Part shown: piece by piece, positions 1 through 11,001 of the stretch
How positions within the stretch are numbered: position 1 is the first letter of the stretch
How the letters are laid out: each line of letters begins with the position of its first letter
DNA from: Candidatus Tectimicrobiota bacterium
Lineage (GTDB): Bacteria > JACPSX01
Assembly (NCBI GenBank): GCA_016193065.1
Contig: JACPSX010000288.1
Location: forward strand, 1-11,454
Direction of reading: 5' to 3'
Length of the DNA stretch: 11,454 nucleotides
Notes under the pieces: generated by a model
The model's input: the letters and a program-made list of their open reading frames with translations, nothing else
Told to the model about the DNA's origin: nothing
The model's database searches: none
Position numbers and translations under genes: made by a program

Positions 1-3541
<3,541 letters not shown>

Positions 3542-3547
3542 ATCTCA

Positions 3548-3554
3548 CTCCCCC
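3548..3554 (-). promoter_or_regulatory. Shine-Dalgarno sequence deciding the rpoC TTG start
   Basis: Read on the minus strand this is GGGGGAG, followed by 6 nt (TGAGAT) and then TTG. The TGA inside that spacer is in frame with rpoC and excludes any upstream start. The first G of the site is the last base of the inverted-repeat element that fills the rpoB-rpoC spacer, so the element ends exactly at the ribosome-binding site. Confidence 0.8.
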
Positions 3555-3780
3555 TAGTGCCGGTCCAATTAACTTCGCCTAACTTCGTATCACCCACAAG
3601 GTGGGTACCCGCCCTCGCTCTCCCTGCGGCGTACTCCCTTGGTACGCCTCAGTCGGCTCCGGGTACCCGCGGCTCTGCCGTGGGTGTGCGCCTGCACCCA
3701 TCTGCGATGGGTACCCGGCTCGTTCTTTGGCCCGGCACGCCGCGCGCTCTTTCAGGGCAAAATAGCTAGAACAGCACTGG
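3554..3780. mobile_element. MITE-like inverted-repeat element filling the rpoB-rpoC spacer
   Basis: A 227-bp non-coding block starts on the base after the rpoB stop codon and ends on the first base of the rpoC Shine-Dalgarno. Its two ends are an imperfect terminal inverted repeat: CTAGTGCCGGTCCAATTA at the plus-strand left end, and CCAGTGCTGTTCTAGCTA when the right end is read in reverse complement (12 of 18 identical; 15 of 18 paired in RNA if G-U is allowed). The left end closely matches the ends of the element at 9590-9698. Inside is a chain of GC-rich hairpins. I see no transposase or credible protein; a 75-codon minus-strand frame through it overlaps the rpoB end and looks spurious. The CTAG at one end and CTGG at the other could be a decayed target duplication (CTAG or TA), which is inference. 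It could instead be a hairpin-type regulatory or REP-like repeat. Confidence 0.6.
3592..3716. repeat. Hairpin cluster with three GGGTACCC palindromes inside the rpoB-rpoC element
   Basis: GGGTACCC occurs at 3603-3610, 3661-3668 and 3709-3716. Successive short-loop inverted repeats can be read: ACCCAC/GTGGGT with a 3-nt loop (3592-3606); GGCGTAC/GTACGCC with a 7-nt loop (3628-3648); ACCCGCGGC/GCCGTGGGT with a 3-nt loop and one internal mispair (3665-3685); and ACCCATC/GATGGGT with a 3-nt loop (3696-3712). The stems share an ACCC/GGGT base, as if one hairpin unit had been duplicated and had diverged. No U-run follows any stem on the transcribed strand, so these are not typical intrinsic terminators. 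Confidence 0.7.
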
Positions 3781-6700
3781 TTATTCTTCCTTATGACCAT
3801 TCTCAATGAGCTCCACGTCCAGCGCCAAGCTCTGCATCTCCTTGATCAACACATTGAAGGACTCGGGCAGGCTCGGCTCCAGGGTATTTTCCCCCTTCAC
3901 GATGGCCTCGTACATGCGGGTGCGGCCCTGCACGTCATCGGATTTTACGGTAAGCATCTCCTGCAGGGTGCGGGCGGCCCCGTAGGCTTCCAGAGCCCAA
4001 ACCTCCATCTCTCCCAGACGCTGGCCCCCGAACTGGGCCTTGCCGCCCAGGGGCTGCTGGGTCACCAGAGAATAGGGGCCTGTGGAGCGGGCGTGAATCT
4101 TGTCGTCGACCAGGTGGTGAAGCTTCATCATGTAGATCTGGCCCACCACCACCTTTTGATCGAAGGGGATCCCCGTCTTGCCGTCGTAGAGCACCGTTTC
4201 CCCGCTTTCGGGCAAACCGGCCCGCTGCAGGAGTTCACGGATCTGAAACTCTTTGGCGCCGTCGAAGACCGGGGTCGCATAATACTCCTCGAGCTTCCTG
4301 GCTGCCCACCCGAGACTGGTCTCCAGGATCTGGCCCACGTTCATACGGGAGGGGACCCCCAGGGGATTCAAGATGAGCTCGATGGGCATCCCATCCTCCA
4401 TGAAAGGCATGTCTTCCTCGGGAACGATGATGGAGACCACCCCCTTGTTGCCGTGGCGGCCCGCCATCTTATCCCCCACCGAAAGCTTGCGCTTCATGGC
4501 AATGTAGACCTTGACCATCTTGATGACCCCGGGAGGAAGCTCGTCCCCCTTGCGCAGTCTGGCGATCTTCTCCGCCATGAGGGTCTCCAGGGCGTGAATC
4601 TGATCCTTGGCCCCCTCTTCAACCTCCTGGACGCTGTCGCGAACCGACTCGGAGTCGATCAGGGAGGCGATGACACTCAGATCCTTGCCCCCGAACTTCT
4701 CCACCATGCTCAAGGTGATTTTCTTTTTCTTGGGGATCAGAACCTCCGAGTTCTTCTTGCGCTGGAAATCTTCACGGAGCGTGCGCCCTTCCAGGAGGTT
4801 GCGAATCCGTTTGTCGCGCTCCTCCTCCACGATGCGGATCTCGTCGTCGAAGTCCTTCTTGACGCGAGCGATCTCTTCCTCCTCGATGGATTGAGTCCGC
4901 AGGTCCTTGTCAACCCCCTTGCGGGAGAAAACTTTCACGTCGATCACGGTGCCCTCAATGCCGGGCGGCACCGTGAGGGAGGTGTCCTTCACGTCCCCTG
5001 CTTTGTCTCCGAAAATGGCCTTGAGGAGCTTCTCCTCGGGGCTGAGCTGGGTCTCCCCTTTGGGGGTCACCTTGCCCACCAGAATATCCCCCGGGCGAAC
5101 CTTGGCGCCCATGCGGATGATGCCGCTTTCATCCAGGTTCTTCAGGGCCTCCTCGCCCACGTTGGGAATATCCCGGGTGATCTCCTCTTTGCCCTGCTTG
5201 GTATCCCTGGCCTCAACCTCGAACTCCTCGATATGGATCGAAGTGAAGATGTCCTCCTTGACCACCTTCTCGCTGATGACAATGGCGTCTTCGTAGTTGT
5301 ATCCACCCCAGGGCATGAAGGCCACCAGGATGTTCCTGCCCAAAGCGAGCTCCCCTTTATCCGTTGCCGGACCGTCCGCAATCACATCCCCCGCTTCCAC
5401 CCAATTCCCCTCCCGGACGATGGGCTTCTGGTTGATGCTCGTGTTCTGGTTCGAGCGCTGGTACTTGGTCAGCGTGTAAATGTCGACCCGGGGTTCCGTG
5501 CCGGACCCGCTACCTCCCGAAGTGGCCCTGACCACAACCCGAGTGGCGTCCACGCTCACCACTTCTCCGGGTGCTTTGGCAAGCACAACCGCCCCCGAGT
5601 TGCAGGCCGTGATGTACTCCATCCCGGTTCCCACCAGGGGCGCCTCGGTGCGCAGCAAAGGCACGGCCTGCCGCTGCATGTTGGAACCCATGAGGGCCCG
5701 GTTGGCGTCGTCGTTCTCCAGGAACGGAATCAGGGAGGCGGCCACGCTCACCAGCTGCTTGGGGGAAACGTCCATGTAGTCCACCTTGTCCGGAGGAACC
5801 ATGACGAACTCCCCGCCCTTGCGGGCCGAGATCAAATCTTGGGCCAAATAGCCCTTCTCATCGAGCTCCGCGTTGGCCTGGGCAATAATGTATTTGTCCT
5901 CCTCGATGGCCGAGAGGAAATCCACTTCGTCGGTCACCTTGCCTTTTTGGACCTGGCGGTAGGGAACCTCGATGAAGCCAAACTCATTGACCCGGGCATA
6001 GGTGCTCAGGGAAGCAATGAGCCCGATGTTGGGGCCTTCCGGGGTCTCGATGGGACAGATGCGACCGTAGTGGGTTGGGTGCACATCCCGGACTTCAAAC
6101 CCCGCCCGCTCGCGGGTCAACCCCCCGGGTCCCAGAGCGCTCAGGCGGCGCTTGTGGGTGATTTCGGAGAGGGGATTCGTCTGGTCCATAAACTGGGAGA
6201 GCTGGCTGGAACCGAAGAACTCCTTGATGGCCGCCGAAACGGGCTTGGAGTTGATCAGATCATGGGGCATGGCTCCTTCCAGATCCTGGATGCTCATGCG
6301 CTCCCGGATGGCCCTCTCCATGCGAACCAACCCGATCCGGAACTGGTTTTCGAGAAGCTCTCCCACCGAGCGCACCCGGCGGTTGCCCAGATGGTCGATA
6401 TCGTCCACAAGTCCGATCCCATGCCGCAGACCCAGAAGGTATTTGACCACCGCCACCACGTCCTGCGCGGTGAGCTTCCTCTGGTCCAGGGGGAGGTCGA
6501 GCCCCAGCTTGGTGTTGAGCTTGAGGCGGCCAATCCGGGAGAGATCGTAACGCTTGGGATTGAAAAACAGGTTCTCGAACAGGTTCCTGGCCGTATCGAG
6601 GGTCGGAGGATCACCGGGTCGCAGGCGCTTGTAGATGTCGATCAAGGCTTCCTCGGGAGTCTCCACCCGGTCGACCGCCATGGTATCCCGCAGAGCCGTA

Positions 6701-7854
6701 TCGTACTGGTAGTTGTCGATGAAGAGGATGTGGAATTCCTTGATCTTTTTTCCCTTGATGATCTCCACCTTCTCCGGAGTGAGCTGCTCGTTGATCTCCA
6801 GCAGGACTTCTCCCGTGTTCAGATCCACTACGTCCCGGGCGATGAACTGCCCGACCAGGTCTTCCTCCAAGATCGGGATCGAGTCCACTTTGAGCTGCTG
6901 GAGCCGCTTGAGGGCCCCCCGGGAGATCCGGCGTCCGGCCTTCACCAGCACCTCTCCGGTCTCCGAATCCACCAAATCATCCCGGACCCGCTGGCGCAGC
7001 AGGAGATCGGAGACTTTCTTGACAAACGCGCCCTTGGTGGGCTGGTAGGACATCCTCTCCTTTTCATAGAAGGCGTCCAGCAGGTCCTCGGTGTTAAGAC
7101 CGAAAGCCCGCAGGAGGATGGTGGCGGGGATTTTCCGGCGCCGGTCGATCCGCACATAGATGATTTCCTTGGCGTCCAGCTCAAAATCGATCCAGGAACC
7201 CCGGTAGGGAATGATGCGGGCCATGTACATCCCCCGGCCGCTGGCGTGACTCTTCCCCTTTTCGTGGCTGAAGAAGGCCCCCGGGGAGCGGTGCAGCTGG
7301 CTCACGATGACCCGCTCGGTACCGTTGATGATAAATGTTCCCTTCTCGGTCATCAGGGGGATCTCGCCCAGGTAGACCTTCTGCTCCTTGATGTCCTTAA
7401 CGCGCAGCTCTCCCGTGGCGCTATCCTTCTCCCCCAGCACCATGCGCACCAACACCCTCAGGGGGTCCGCGTAGGTCATCCCCCGCTGGCGGCACTCATC
7501 CACATCGTATTTGCTGCGGTAGAGAACCTCCTGGTGGCATTTCTCGCAGACCACGCCCGGTGCACCCAACCCCCGGTACTCACCGCAGTCGCACTCCCAG
7601 GCGCCGATCTCGTAGCCCACGTACTCGAGAAACGAAGTCTCGTTGAAATCGCTGATGGGAAAAACGCTGCGGAAAACCCCCTCCAGCCCCTTGTCCTCCC
7701 GCTGCAGAGGATTGCGATCATACTGGAGAAACCACTCATAGGAGCGCAACTGGATGTCAATCAGGTTGGGGATCTCGATGATCTTGGGGATGCGAGCGAA
7801 GTCGATCCGCTCTCTGTACTTGCTGCCCTGAGAGGTTGGCTTGGCCTCAAACAT
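3781..7854 (-). CDS. rpoB: DNA-directed RNA polymerase beta subunit
   Basis: Beta forms the other half of the polymerase active site and holds the rifampicin pocket. The 1,357-residue protein is complete from ATG to TAA, close to Gram-negative lengths. The rifampicin cluster runs from F546 ([16 protein letters not shown]); the usual resistance positions keep the sensitive residues D557, H567 and S572 (E. coli D516, H526, S531), while the E. coli N518 position is T559. The catalytic block [12 protein letters not shown] has K1129 and K1137, matching E. coli K1065 and K1073. A charged, partly coiled insert before this block is the large insert of Proteobacteria-type enzymes. Residues 88-106 carry an unusual C-x-C-x12-C-x2-C motif. 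An AAGGA site lies 9 nt before the ATG. It is 58 nt downstream of rplL and is followed directly by the spacer element. No TTA, CTA or TCA codon appears in almost the whole gene. Confidence 0.99.
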   Translation of the reverse strand: MFEAKPTSQGSKYRERIDFARIPKIIEIPNLIDIQLRSYEWFLQYDRNPLQREDKGLEGVFRSVFPISDFNETSFLEYVGYEIGAWECDCGEYRGLGAPGVVCEKCHQEVLYRSKYDVDECRQRGMTYADPLRVLVRMVLGEKDSATGELRVKDIKEQKVYLGEIPLMTEKGTFIINGTERVIVSQLHRSPGAFFSHEKGKSHASGRGMYMARIIPYRGSWIDFELDAKEIIYVRIDRRRKIPATILLRAFGLNTEDLLDAFYEKERMSYQPTKGAFVKKVSDLLLRQRVRDDLVDSETGEVLVKAGRRISRGALKRLQQLKVDSIPILEEDLVGQFIARDVVDLNTGEVLLEINEQLTPEKVEIIKGKKIKEFHILFIDNYQYDTALRDTMAVDRVETPEEALIDIYKRLRPGDPPTLDTARNLFENLFFNPKRYDLSRIGRLKLNTKLGLDLPLDQRKLTAQDVVAVVKYLLGLRHGIGLVDDIDHLGNRRVRSVGELLENQFRIGLVRMERAIRERMSIQDLEGAMPHDLINSKPVSAAIKEFFGSSQLSQFMDQTNPLSEITHKRRLSALGPGGLTRERAGFEVRDVHPTHYGRICPIETPEGPNIGLIASLSTYARVNEFGFIEVPYRQVQKGKVTDEVDFLSAIEEDKYIIAQANAELDEKGYLAQDLISARKGGEFVMVPPDKVDYMDVSPKQLVSVAASLIPFLENDDANRALMGSNMQRQAVPLLRTEAPLVGTGMEYITACNSGAVVLAKAPGEVVSVDATRVVVRATSGGSGSGTEPRVDIYTLTKYQRSNQNTSINQKPIVREGNWVEAGDVIADGPATDKGELALGRNILVAFMPWGGYNYEDAIVISEKVVKEDIFTSIHIEEFEVEARDTKQGKEEITRDIPNVGEEALKNLDESGIIRMGAKVRPGDILVGKVTPKGETQLSPEEKLLKAIFGDKAGDVKDTSLTVPPGIEGTVIDVKVFSRKGVDKDLRTQSIEEEEIARVKKDFDDEIRIVEEERDKRIRNLLEGRTLREDFQRKKNSEVLIPKKKKITLSMVEKFGGKDLSVIASLIDSESVRDSVQEVEEGAKDQIHALETLMAEKIARLRKGDELPPGVIKMVKVYIAMKRKLSVGDKMAGRHGNKGVVSIIVPEEDMPFMEDGMPIELILNPLGVPSRMNVGQILETSLGWAARKLEEYYATPVFDGAKEFQIRELLQRAGLPESGETVLYDGKTGIPFDQKVVVGQIYMMKLHHLVDDKIHARSTGPYSLVTQQPLGGKAQFGGQRLGEMEVWALEAYGAARTLQEMLTVKSDDVQGRTRMYEAIVKGENTLEPSLPESFNVLIKEMQSLALDVELIENGHKEE

Positions 7855-7874
7855 TCTCTTACTTCCTTATCAGT

Positions 7875-7896
7875 CTGGCACTGGGTGAAACGCCAG
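7875..7896 (-). other. Small hairpin in the rplL-rpoB leader
   Basis: The 58-nt rplL-rpoB spacer holds one inverted repeat, CTGGC/GCCAG, with a 12-nt loop. It sits where E. coli has an attenuator and RNase III site, but five pairs with no U-tract are too weak to call a terminator. It may be a minor processing or attenuation structure, or chance. Confidence 0.25.
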
Positions 7897-7912
7897 GTCA
7901 GAACGGCCCGAG

Positions 7913-8293
7913 TTACTTTATCTCCACCGTGGCCCCCACTGCCTCTAACTGCTGCTTGATCTTTTCAGCCTCCTCTTTGCTGACCCCTTCTTTGACGGTC
8001 TTGGGAGCACCGTCCACGAGATCTTTGGCCTCTTTCAGCCCCAGACTCGTCAAGGCTCGAACCTCCTTGATCACCTGAATCTTCTTTTCTCCAACCGCGG
8101 ACAGGACCACCGCAAACTCGGTCTTTTCTTCCTCCTGCGCTGCGGCCGCCGCCGGCGCCGCCGCGGCCACGGCAACAGGGGCCGCAGCGGTCACGCCAAA
8201 ACGATCTTCGAGCTTCTTGACGAACTCCGAGAGTTCGAGGACCGTCATGTTTTCGATGTAGTGCATGACATCATCTTGGGTGATGGTGGACAT
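7913..8293 (-). CDS. rplL: 50S ribosomal protein L7/L12
   Basis: L7/L12 is the multi-copy stalk protein that recruits and stimulates translational GTPases; it binds the ribosome through L10. The 126-residue protein shows the three expected parts: an N-terminal dimerisation helix region ([17 protein letters not shown], about 16-32), an Ala/Pro/Val-rich flexible hinge (about 34-52), and a C-terminal domain from about residue 57 ([20 protein letters not shown], then [20 protein letters not shown]) containing the factor-binding helices. It starts 26 nt after rplJ with a GGGAGG site about 9-10 nt before the ATG. The length is normal and nothing is unusual apart from the very alanine-rich hinge. 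Confidence 0.98.
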   Translation of the reverse strand: MSTITQDDVMHYIENMTVLELSEFVKKLEDRFGVTAAAPVAVAAAAPAAAAAQEEEKTEFAVVLSAVGEKKIQVIKEVRALTSLGLKEAKDLVDGAPKTVKEGVSKEEAEKIKQQLEAVGATVEIK

Positions 8294-8319
8294 TCCCTTC
8301 TTCCTCCCTTGACTCAGCT

Positions 8320-8838
8320 CTAGGTGCTCTTCTTCGCCTTAATGGCATCCAACGTATACAGAAACTTGCGCACGACCCCCGCCAGAGCGCCGACCAAGCC
8401 GCTGGCCGGCGCTTGAAAACTGGCCAGAGCCCGGGCCAGGAGAACCTCCCGAGGCGGCAACTCCGCAACCGCTTTGACCTGGGTGGCTTCCAGGACTCTG
8501 CCCTCCATGGCCCCGCCCGTGACCACCAACAGGGGTTCCCGGCGCTGGAATTCCGAGATGACTTTGGCCGTGGCCACCGGGTTCTTATAACTAAATATGA
8601 CCGAGGTGGGGCCGCTCAAGCGGGCGGAAACCCCCTGGAACGGAGTGCCCTGCACGGCCCGGCGGGCCAGAGTGTTCTTTACCACGGCCATCTCGGAGCC
8701 CACTTGGCGCAAGGCCTGGCGCAATTCGGTGATCTGCTGCACATTCATCCCCCGAAAACTCGCCAGGTAGGCAGCCTCAGCCCGGGCAAACTTTTCGCTG
8801 AGCTCCTCAACTTTTCTTACCTTCGCTGGATTGAGCAC
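8320..8838 (-). CDS. rplJ: 50S ribosomal protein L10
   Basis: L10 anchors the L7/L12 dimers at the base of the ribosomal stalk. The N-terminal half ([38 protein letters not shown], then [11 protein letters not shown]) is the rRNA-binding globular domain and the C-terminal helix carries the L7/L12 sites. I place the start at the GTG giving MLNPAKV, 172 residues, because AAGGAG lies exactly 7 nt upstream of it; a GTG two codons earlier (8844) leaves only 1 nt after that site. It follows rplA by 34 nt and precedes rplL by 26 nt. The 34-nt leader is too short for the long L10-(L7/L12) mRNA operator known in E. coli, so classical autoregulation at this spot is doubtful. Confidence 0.96.
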   Translation of the reverse strand: MLNPAKVRKVEELSEKFARAEAAYLASFRGMNVQQITELRQALRQVGSEMAVVKNTLARRAVQGTPFQGVSARLSGPTSVIFSYKNPVATAKVISEFQRREPLLVVTGGAMEGRVLEATQVKAVAELPPREVLLARALASFQAPASGLVGALAGVVRKFLYTLDAIKAKKST

Positions 8839-8845
8839 GACCACA

Positions 8846-8851
8846 CTCCTT
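8846..8851 (-). promoter_or_regulatory. Shine-Dalgarno sequence deciding the rplJ GTG start
   Basis: AAGGAG on the minus strand, 7 nt before the GTG at 8838 and only 1 nt before the alternative GTG at 8844. The spacing favours the shorter protein. Confidence 0.7.
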
Positions 8852-8872
8852 ACACAGGAAACGAATGGAAAA

Positions 8873-9580
8873 CTACCCCTTCAGAGCGGCGGCGAGCTGG
8901 GATTGATCAATCCGAATTCCGGGTCCCATGGTCGAGGACACGGTGATTCTCTTCAGGTACTGGCCTTTGCTCGAAGCCGGCTTGAGTCTGACCAGCACGT
9001 CGAAGAAGGCCTTGGCATTCTCTACCAGATCCTGAGCGCTGAAGCCCACCTTCCCTAAGGGAGCGTGGACGATGCCCGCCTTGTCGACGCGAAATTCCAC
9101 CTTGCCTGCCTTAATTTCTTTCACCGCGCGGGCCACATCGAAGGTGACCGTTCCCGCCTTCGGGTTGGGCATGAGGCCTCTGGGGCCCAGAACCTTTCCG
9201 AGCTTGCCCACGGCCCCCATGATGTCGGGAGTCGCCACCGTCCGGTCAAACTCCAGCCACCCTCCCTGGACTTTCTCCACGTACTCCTCAGCCCCGACGT
9301 AGTCCGCTCCTGCCTCCAGGGCCTCTTTCACCTTTTCCCCTTTGGCAAACACGAGCACCTTGACCGTCTTGCCGATCCCCTTCGGGTAAACCACACTGCC
9401 CCTCACCATCTGGTCCGCATGGCGGGGATCCACGCCAAGGTTAACCGCCACGACAACCGACTCATCGAACTTGGCGTGGGGACCCTTCTTGATCAACTCG
9501 ACGGCTTCCTCCAGACCGTAAAGACGGGTGCGATCCACCGAATTCCGGAACGCCTCGTATCTCTTTCCGTGCGCTCTCAT
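8873..9580 (-). CDS. rplA: 50S ribosomal protein L1
   Basis: L1 binds 23S rRNA, forms the mobile L1 stalk near the E site, and in many bacteria represses its own mRNA. The 235-residue protein has the family's usual length and landmarks: an N-terminal [11 protein letters not shown], the [18 protein letters not shown] strand region, the [15 protein letters not shown] signature (about 131-145), and a C-terminal [11 protein letters not shown] motif. The start is supported by GGAGG with a 5-nt spacer. The ribosome-binding site directly abuts the 109-bp inverted-repeat element that separates rplA from rplK, and the rplJ leader begins right after the TAG stop. Confidence 0.98.
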   Translation of the reverse strand: MRAHGKRYEAFRNSVDRTRLYGLEEAVELIKKGPHAKFDESVVVAVNLGVDPRHADQMVRGSVVYPKGIGKTVKVLVFAKGEKVKEALEAGADYVGAEEYVEKVQGGWLEFDRTVATPDIMGAVGKLGKVLGPRGLMPNPKAGTVTFDVARAVKEIKAGKVEFRVDKAGIVHAPLGKVGFSAQDLVENAKAFFDVLVRLKPASSKGQYLKRITVSSTMGPGIRIDQSQLAAALKG

Positions 9581-9585
9581 CCTAA

Positions 9586-9590
9586 CCTCC
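9586..9590 (-). promoter_or_regulatory. rplA Shine-Dalgarno sequence overlapping the repeat end
   Basis: GGAGG on the minus strand, 5 nt before the rplA ATG. Its first G is the final base of the CTAG that closes the inverted repeat. In mRNA the site therefore starts at the foot of a predicted 17-bp stem. Confidence 0.8.
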
Positions 9591-9698
9591 TAGTACCGTT
9601 CCAACTATTCCTAAGCCACGCTTCCGGTCCGCGTGGTCCATGTTTGTGCTGCCAGGCAGGTCGCTCCAATTGGGTGGATCAAGTTGGAACGGCACTAG
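9590..9698. mobile_element. MITE-like inverted-repeat element filling the rplK-rplA spacer
   Basis: This 109-bp element is bounded by 17-nt terminal inverted repeats (9590-9606 and 9682-9698) of the form CTAGT(A/G)CCGTTCCAACT, differing at one base. An internal hairpin CCACGC/GCGTGG (9616-9636) and a CTGCCAGGCAG palindrome (9649-9659) lie between them, and there is no coding potential. The ends begin and finish with CTAG, which may be a duplicated CTAG or TA target; that is inference, modelled on IS5-type (YTAR) or IS630/Tc1-type (TA) insertion. The same terminal repeat, more diverged, bounds the rpoB-rpoC element, which argues for a dispersed family. The rplK stop codon lies inside the right repeat. 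An alternative is a conserved RNA structure rather than a mobile element. Confidence 0.7.
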
Positions 9699-10120
9699 AC
9701 AACCACCTCGATCCCCATGCTGCGGGCAGTCCCCATGATGATCTTTACGGCCGCATCCATGTCCGCGGCATTCAGATCCTTCCGTTTGATCTCGGCGATC
9801 TCGCGCACCTGAGCCGCGGTCACCCGGCCGACTTTGTTCCGGTTGGGCTCCCCCGATCCCTTGACAATTCCGGCGGCCTTTTTTAACAAAACGGAGGCCG
9901 GAGGCGACTTGGTGACAAAAGTAAAAGAGCGATCCGAATAGACGGTAATGAGGACCGGAATGATCGTCCCTACCTGATTCTGAGTCTGGGCATTGAAGGC
10001 CTTGCAAAACTCCATGATGTTGACACCGTGCTGCCCCAGGGCGGGGCCAACGGGTGGAGAGGGGTTCGCCTGTCCCGCCTGCACCTGCAACTTGACGATT
10101 GCCGTAATCTCTTTTGCCAT
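9695..10120 (-). CDS. rplK: 50S ribosomal protein L11
   Basis: L11 forms the GTPase-associated centre with 23S rRNA and is needed for RelA activation and thiostrepton binding. The 141-residue protein is of standard length. Its N-terminal domain has the proline-rich [19 protein letters not shown] segment (about 21-40), and the C-terminal rRNA-binding domain has [30 protein letters not shown] and [10 protein letters not shown]. The ATG follows nusG by 10 nt, and the GAGGG ribosome site overlaps the nusG stop. The TAG stop and the last residues lie at the edge of the repeat element: the repeat itself contributes the stop. The protein ends EVVV, so little or nothing of the expected C-terminus was lost. 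Confidence 0.98.
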   Translation of the reverse strand: MAKEITAIVKLQVQAGQANPSPPVGPALGQHGVNIMEFCKAFNAQTQNQVGTIIPVLITVYSDRSFTFVTKSPPASVLLKKAAGIVKGSGEPNRNKVGRVTAAQVREIAEIKRKDLNAADMDAAVKIIMGTARSMGIEVVV

Positions 10121-10130
10121 TGTCCAACCC

Positions 10131-10661
10131 TCAGATTTTCTCGACCTGCAAGAATTCCAGTTCCACGGGGGTGGCGCGCCCGAAAATGCTCACCATCACC
10201 TTGAGCTTGCCGCGCTCGGGATTCACCTCATCGATCACTCCGCTGAAGTTGGTAAAAGGCCCGTCGATCACCCGCACGTTCTCGCTCTTCTCAAACATGA
10301 CCTTAGGCTTGGGCTTGGCTTTTTCACCGCGGGCCTGTTTGAGCAGATCCTCCACCTCCCCCTCGGAGAGCGGGCTGGGAACATTCCCCCCTCCCAAAAA
10401 GCCGGTGACCTTGGGTGTATTCTTGATCAGGTACCAGGTGTCATGGTCCATTTCCATCTCAACGAGGACGTAGCCCGGGAAGAACTTCCGAGCTGAAATC
10501 CGCTTCTTGCCGCCGCGGATCTCCACCACATCTTCCGTAGGAACCATGATCTGGGTGACCTTTTCAGCCAGCCCGGTAGAGCCCAGCCGCTCCTCGATGC
10601 TGGACTTTACCTTTGATTCAAACCCGGAATAGGTGTGGATCACATACCACTGCTTGGCCAT
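10131..10661 (-). CDS. nusG: Transcription termination/antitermination factor NusG
   Basis: NusG binds the polymerase clamp, suppresses pausing, and links polymerase to Rho or to the ribosome via S10. The 176-residue protein shows an N-terminal NGN domain ([17 protein letters not shown] at 3-19; [13 protein letters not shown] at about 60-72; [11 protein letters not shown] at about 81-91), a charged linker rich in Lys and Glu, and a C-terminal KOW domain ([20 protein letters not shown], about 133-152). The ATG is 11 nt after the secE stop, with GAGG overlapping that stop. The secE-nusG pairing is the usual arrangement. Length and motifs are ordinary. Confidence 0.98.
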   Translation of the reverse strand: MAKQWYVIHTYSGFESKVKSSIEERLGSTGLAEKVTQIMVPTEDVVEIRGGKKRISARKFFPGYVLVEMEMDHDTWYLIKNTPKVTGFLGGGNVPSPLSEGEVEDLLKQARGEKAKPKPKVMFEKSENVRVIDGPFTNFSGVIDEVNPERGKLKVMVSIFGRATPVELEFLQVEKI

Positions 10662-10672
10662 TCCCGCCTACC

Positions 10673-10867
10673 TCAGCGAATTAACGTGGCCACAAAGCGG
10701 GCCAATCCCAGATCCACAACCCCCAGGAAGATGGCCACGACGATGGAAACCAGCAACACCATGGCCGTGGAGGCCATGGTCTGCTCCCGGGTGGGCCAGG
10801 AGACTTTCTTGAGTTCCAGGCGGGACTCCCGAAGAAATTGCGCAAGCTGATCGATCTTTTCCTTCAT
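10673..10867 (-). CDS. secE: Preprotein translocase subunit SecE
   Basis: SecE is the essential small membrane subunit that clamps SecY in the Sec translocon. The sequence has the short amphipathic N-terminal helix, the family signature KKVSWPTREQT, and a single C-terminal membrane segment (MVLLVSIVVAIFLGVV). I chose the ATG giving MKEKIDQLAQ, 64 residues, because it matches the single-TM SecE family. An ATG 12 codons earlier (10903, 76 residues) lies in the loop of a hairpin just behind tRNA-Trp, has no ribosome site, and adds an unconvincing MGWQGGSARLVN. A GTG two codons before the chosen ATG is also possible. None of the starts has a strong Shine-Dalgarno at ideal spacing, so the exact N-terminus is uncertain. 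Confidence 0.88.
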   Translation of the reverse strand: MKEKIDQLAQFLRESRLELKKVSWPTREQTMASTAMVLLVSIVVAIFLGVVDLGLARFVATLIR

Positions 10868-10890
10868 GTTCACCAGTCGTGCGCTTCCCC

Positions 10891-10920
10891 CCTGCCAACC
10901 CATCCCGAATCGTTGGCAGG
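10891..10920 (-). other. Perfect 9-bp hairpin overlapping the tRNA-Trp 3' end
   Basis: On the transcribed strand CCTGCCAAC pairs perfectly with GTTGGCAGG across a 12-nt loop. The left arm includes the last three acceptor-stem bases, the discriminator G and the encoded CCA of tRNA-Trp; the loop holds the upstream ATG of the long secE frame. A G-run follows, not a U-run, so it is not a terminator. It may compete with the acceptor stem and affect 3' processing. Confidence 0.5.
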
Positions 10921-10990
10921 CCAGGAGGGATTCGAACCCCCAACACCCGGATTTGGAGTCCGGTGCTCTAACCGTTAGAGCTACTGGCCT
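10914..10990 (-). tRNA. tRNA-Trp (anticodon CCA)
   Basis: The 77-nt transcript folds into a clean cloverleaf: acceptor AGGCCAG/CTGGCCT, D-stem GCTC/GAGC, anticodon stem CCGGA/TCCGG with loop CTCCAAA (anticodon CCA at 10954-10956), variable GTGTT, T-stem GGGGG/CCCTC with loop TTCGAAT, discriminator G, and an encoded 3' CCA. Its position between rpmG and secE is a common arrangement in this gene cluster, so it must be cut from the polycistronic transcript. A perfect hairpin overlaps its 3' end. Confidence 0.98.
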
Positions 10991-11001
10991 GCTTCCGGAT
11001 C

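Noticed and set aside
3592-3716. A CRISPR array or intrinsic terminator in the rpoB-rpoC spacer
   Set aside because: The repeated palindromes are 8 nt and unevenly spaced (58 and 48 nt) without regular repeats and spacers, and no stem is followed by a U-run on the transcribed strand.
3579-3806. A 75-codon minus-strand frame spanning the rpoB 3' end and the spacer element
   Set aside because: It overlaps the conserved rpoB C-terminus in another frame, has no ribosome site that I can see, and its Arg/Gly/Pro-rich sequence mirrors the hairpin repeats. It is most likely non-coding.
6150-6220. Rifampicin resistance substitutions in RpoB
   Set aside because: The main resistance positions keep the sensitive residues (D557, H567, S572). 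The single difference, T559 at the E. coli N518 position, is not enough to infer resistance.
3793-7959. A 1,388-codon plus-strand open frame opposite rpoB
   Set aside because: Same reason: it is the in-register antisense of rpoB running on into the rplL end, while the minus strand encodes a clearly conserved beta subunit.
9582-10127. A 181-codon minus-strand frame overlapping rplK
   Set aside because: rplK in the neighbouring frame gives a full, conserved L11; this frame is its shadow continued through the repeat element.
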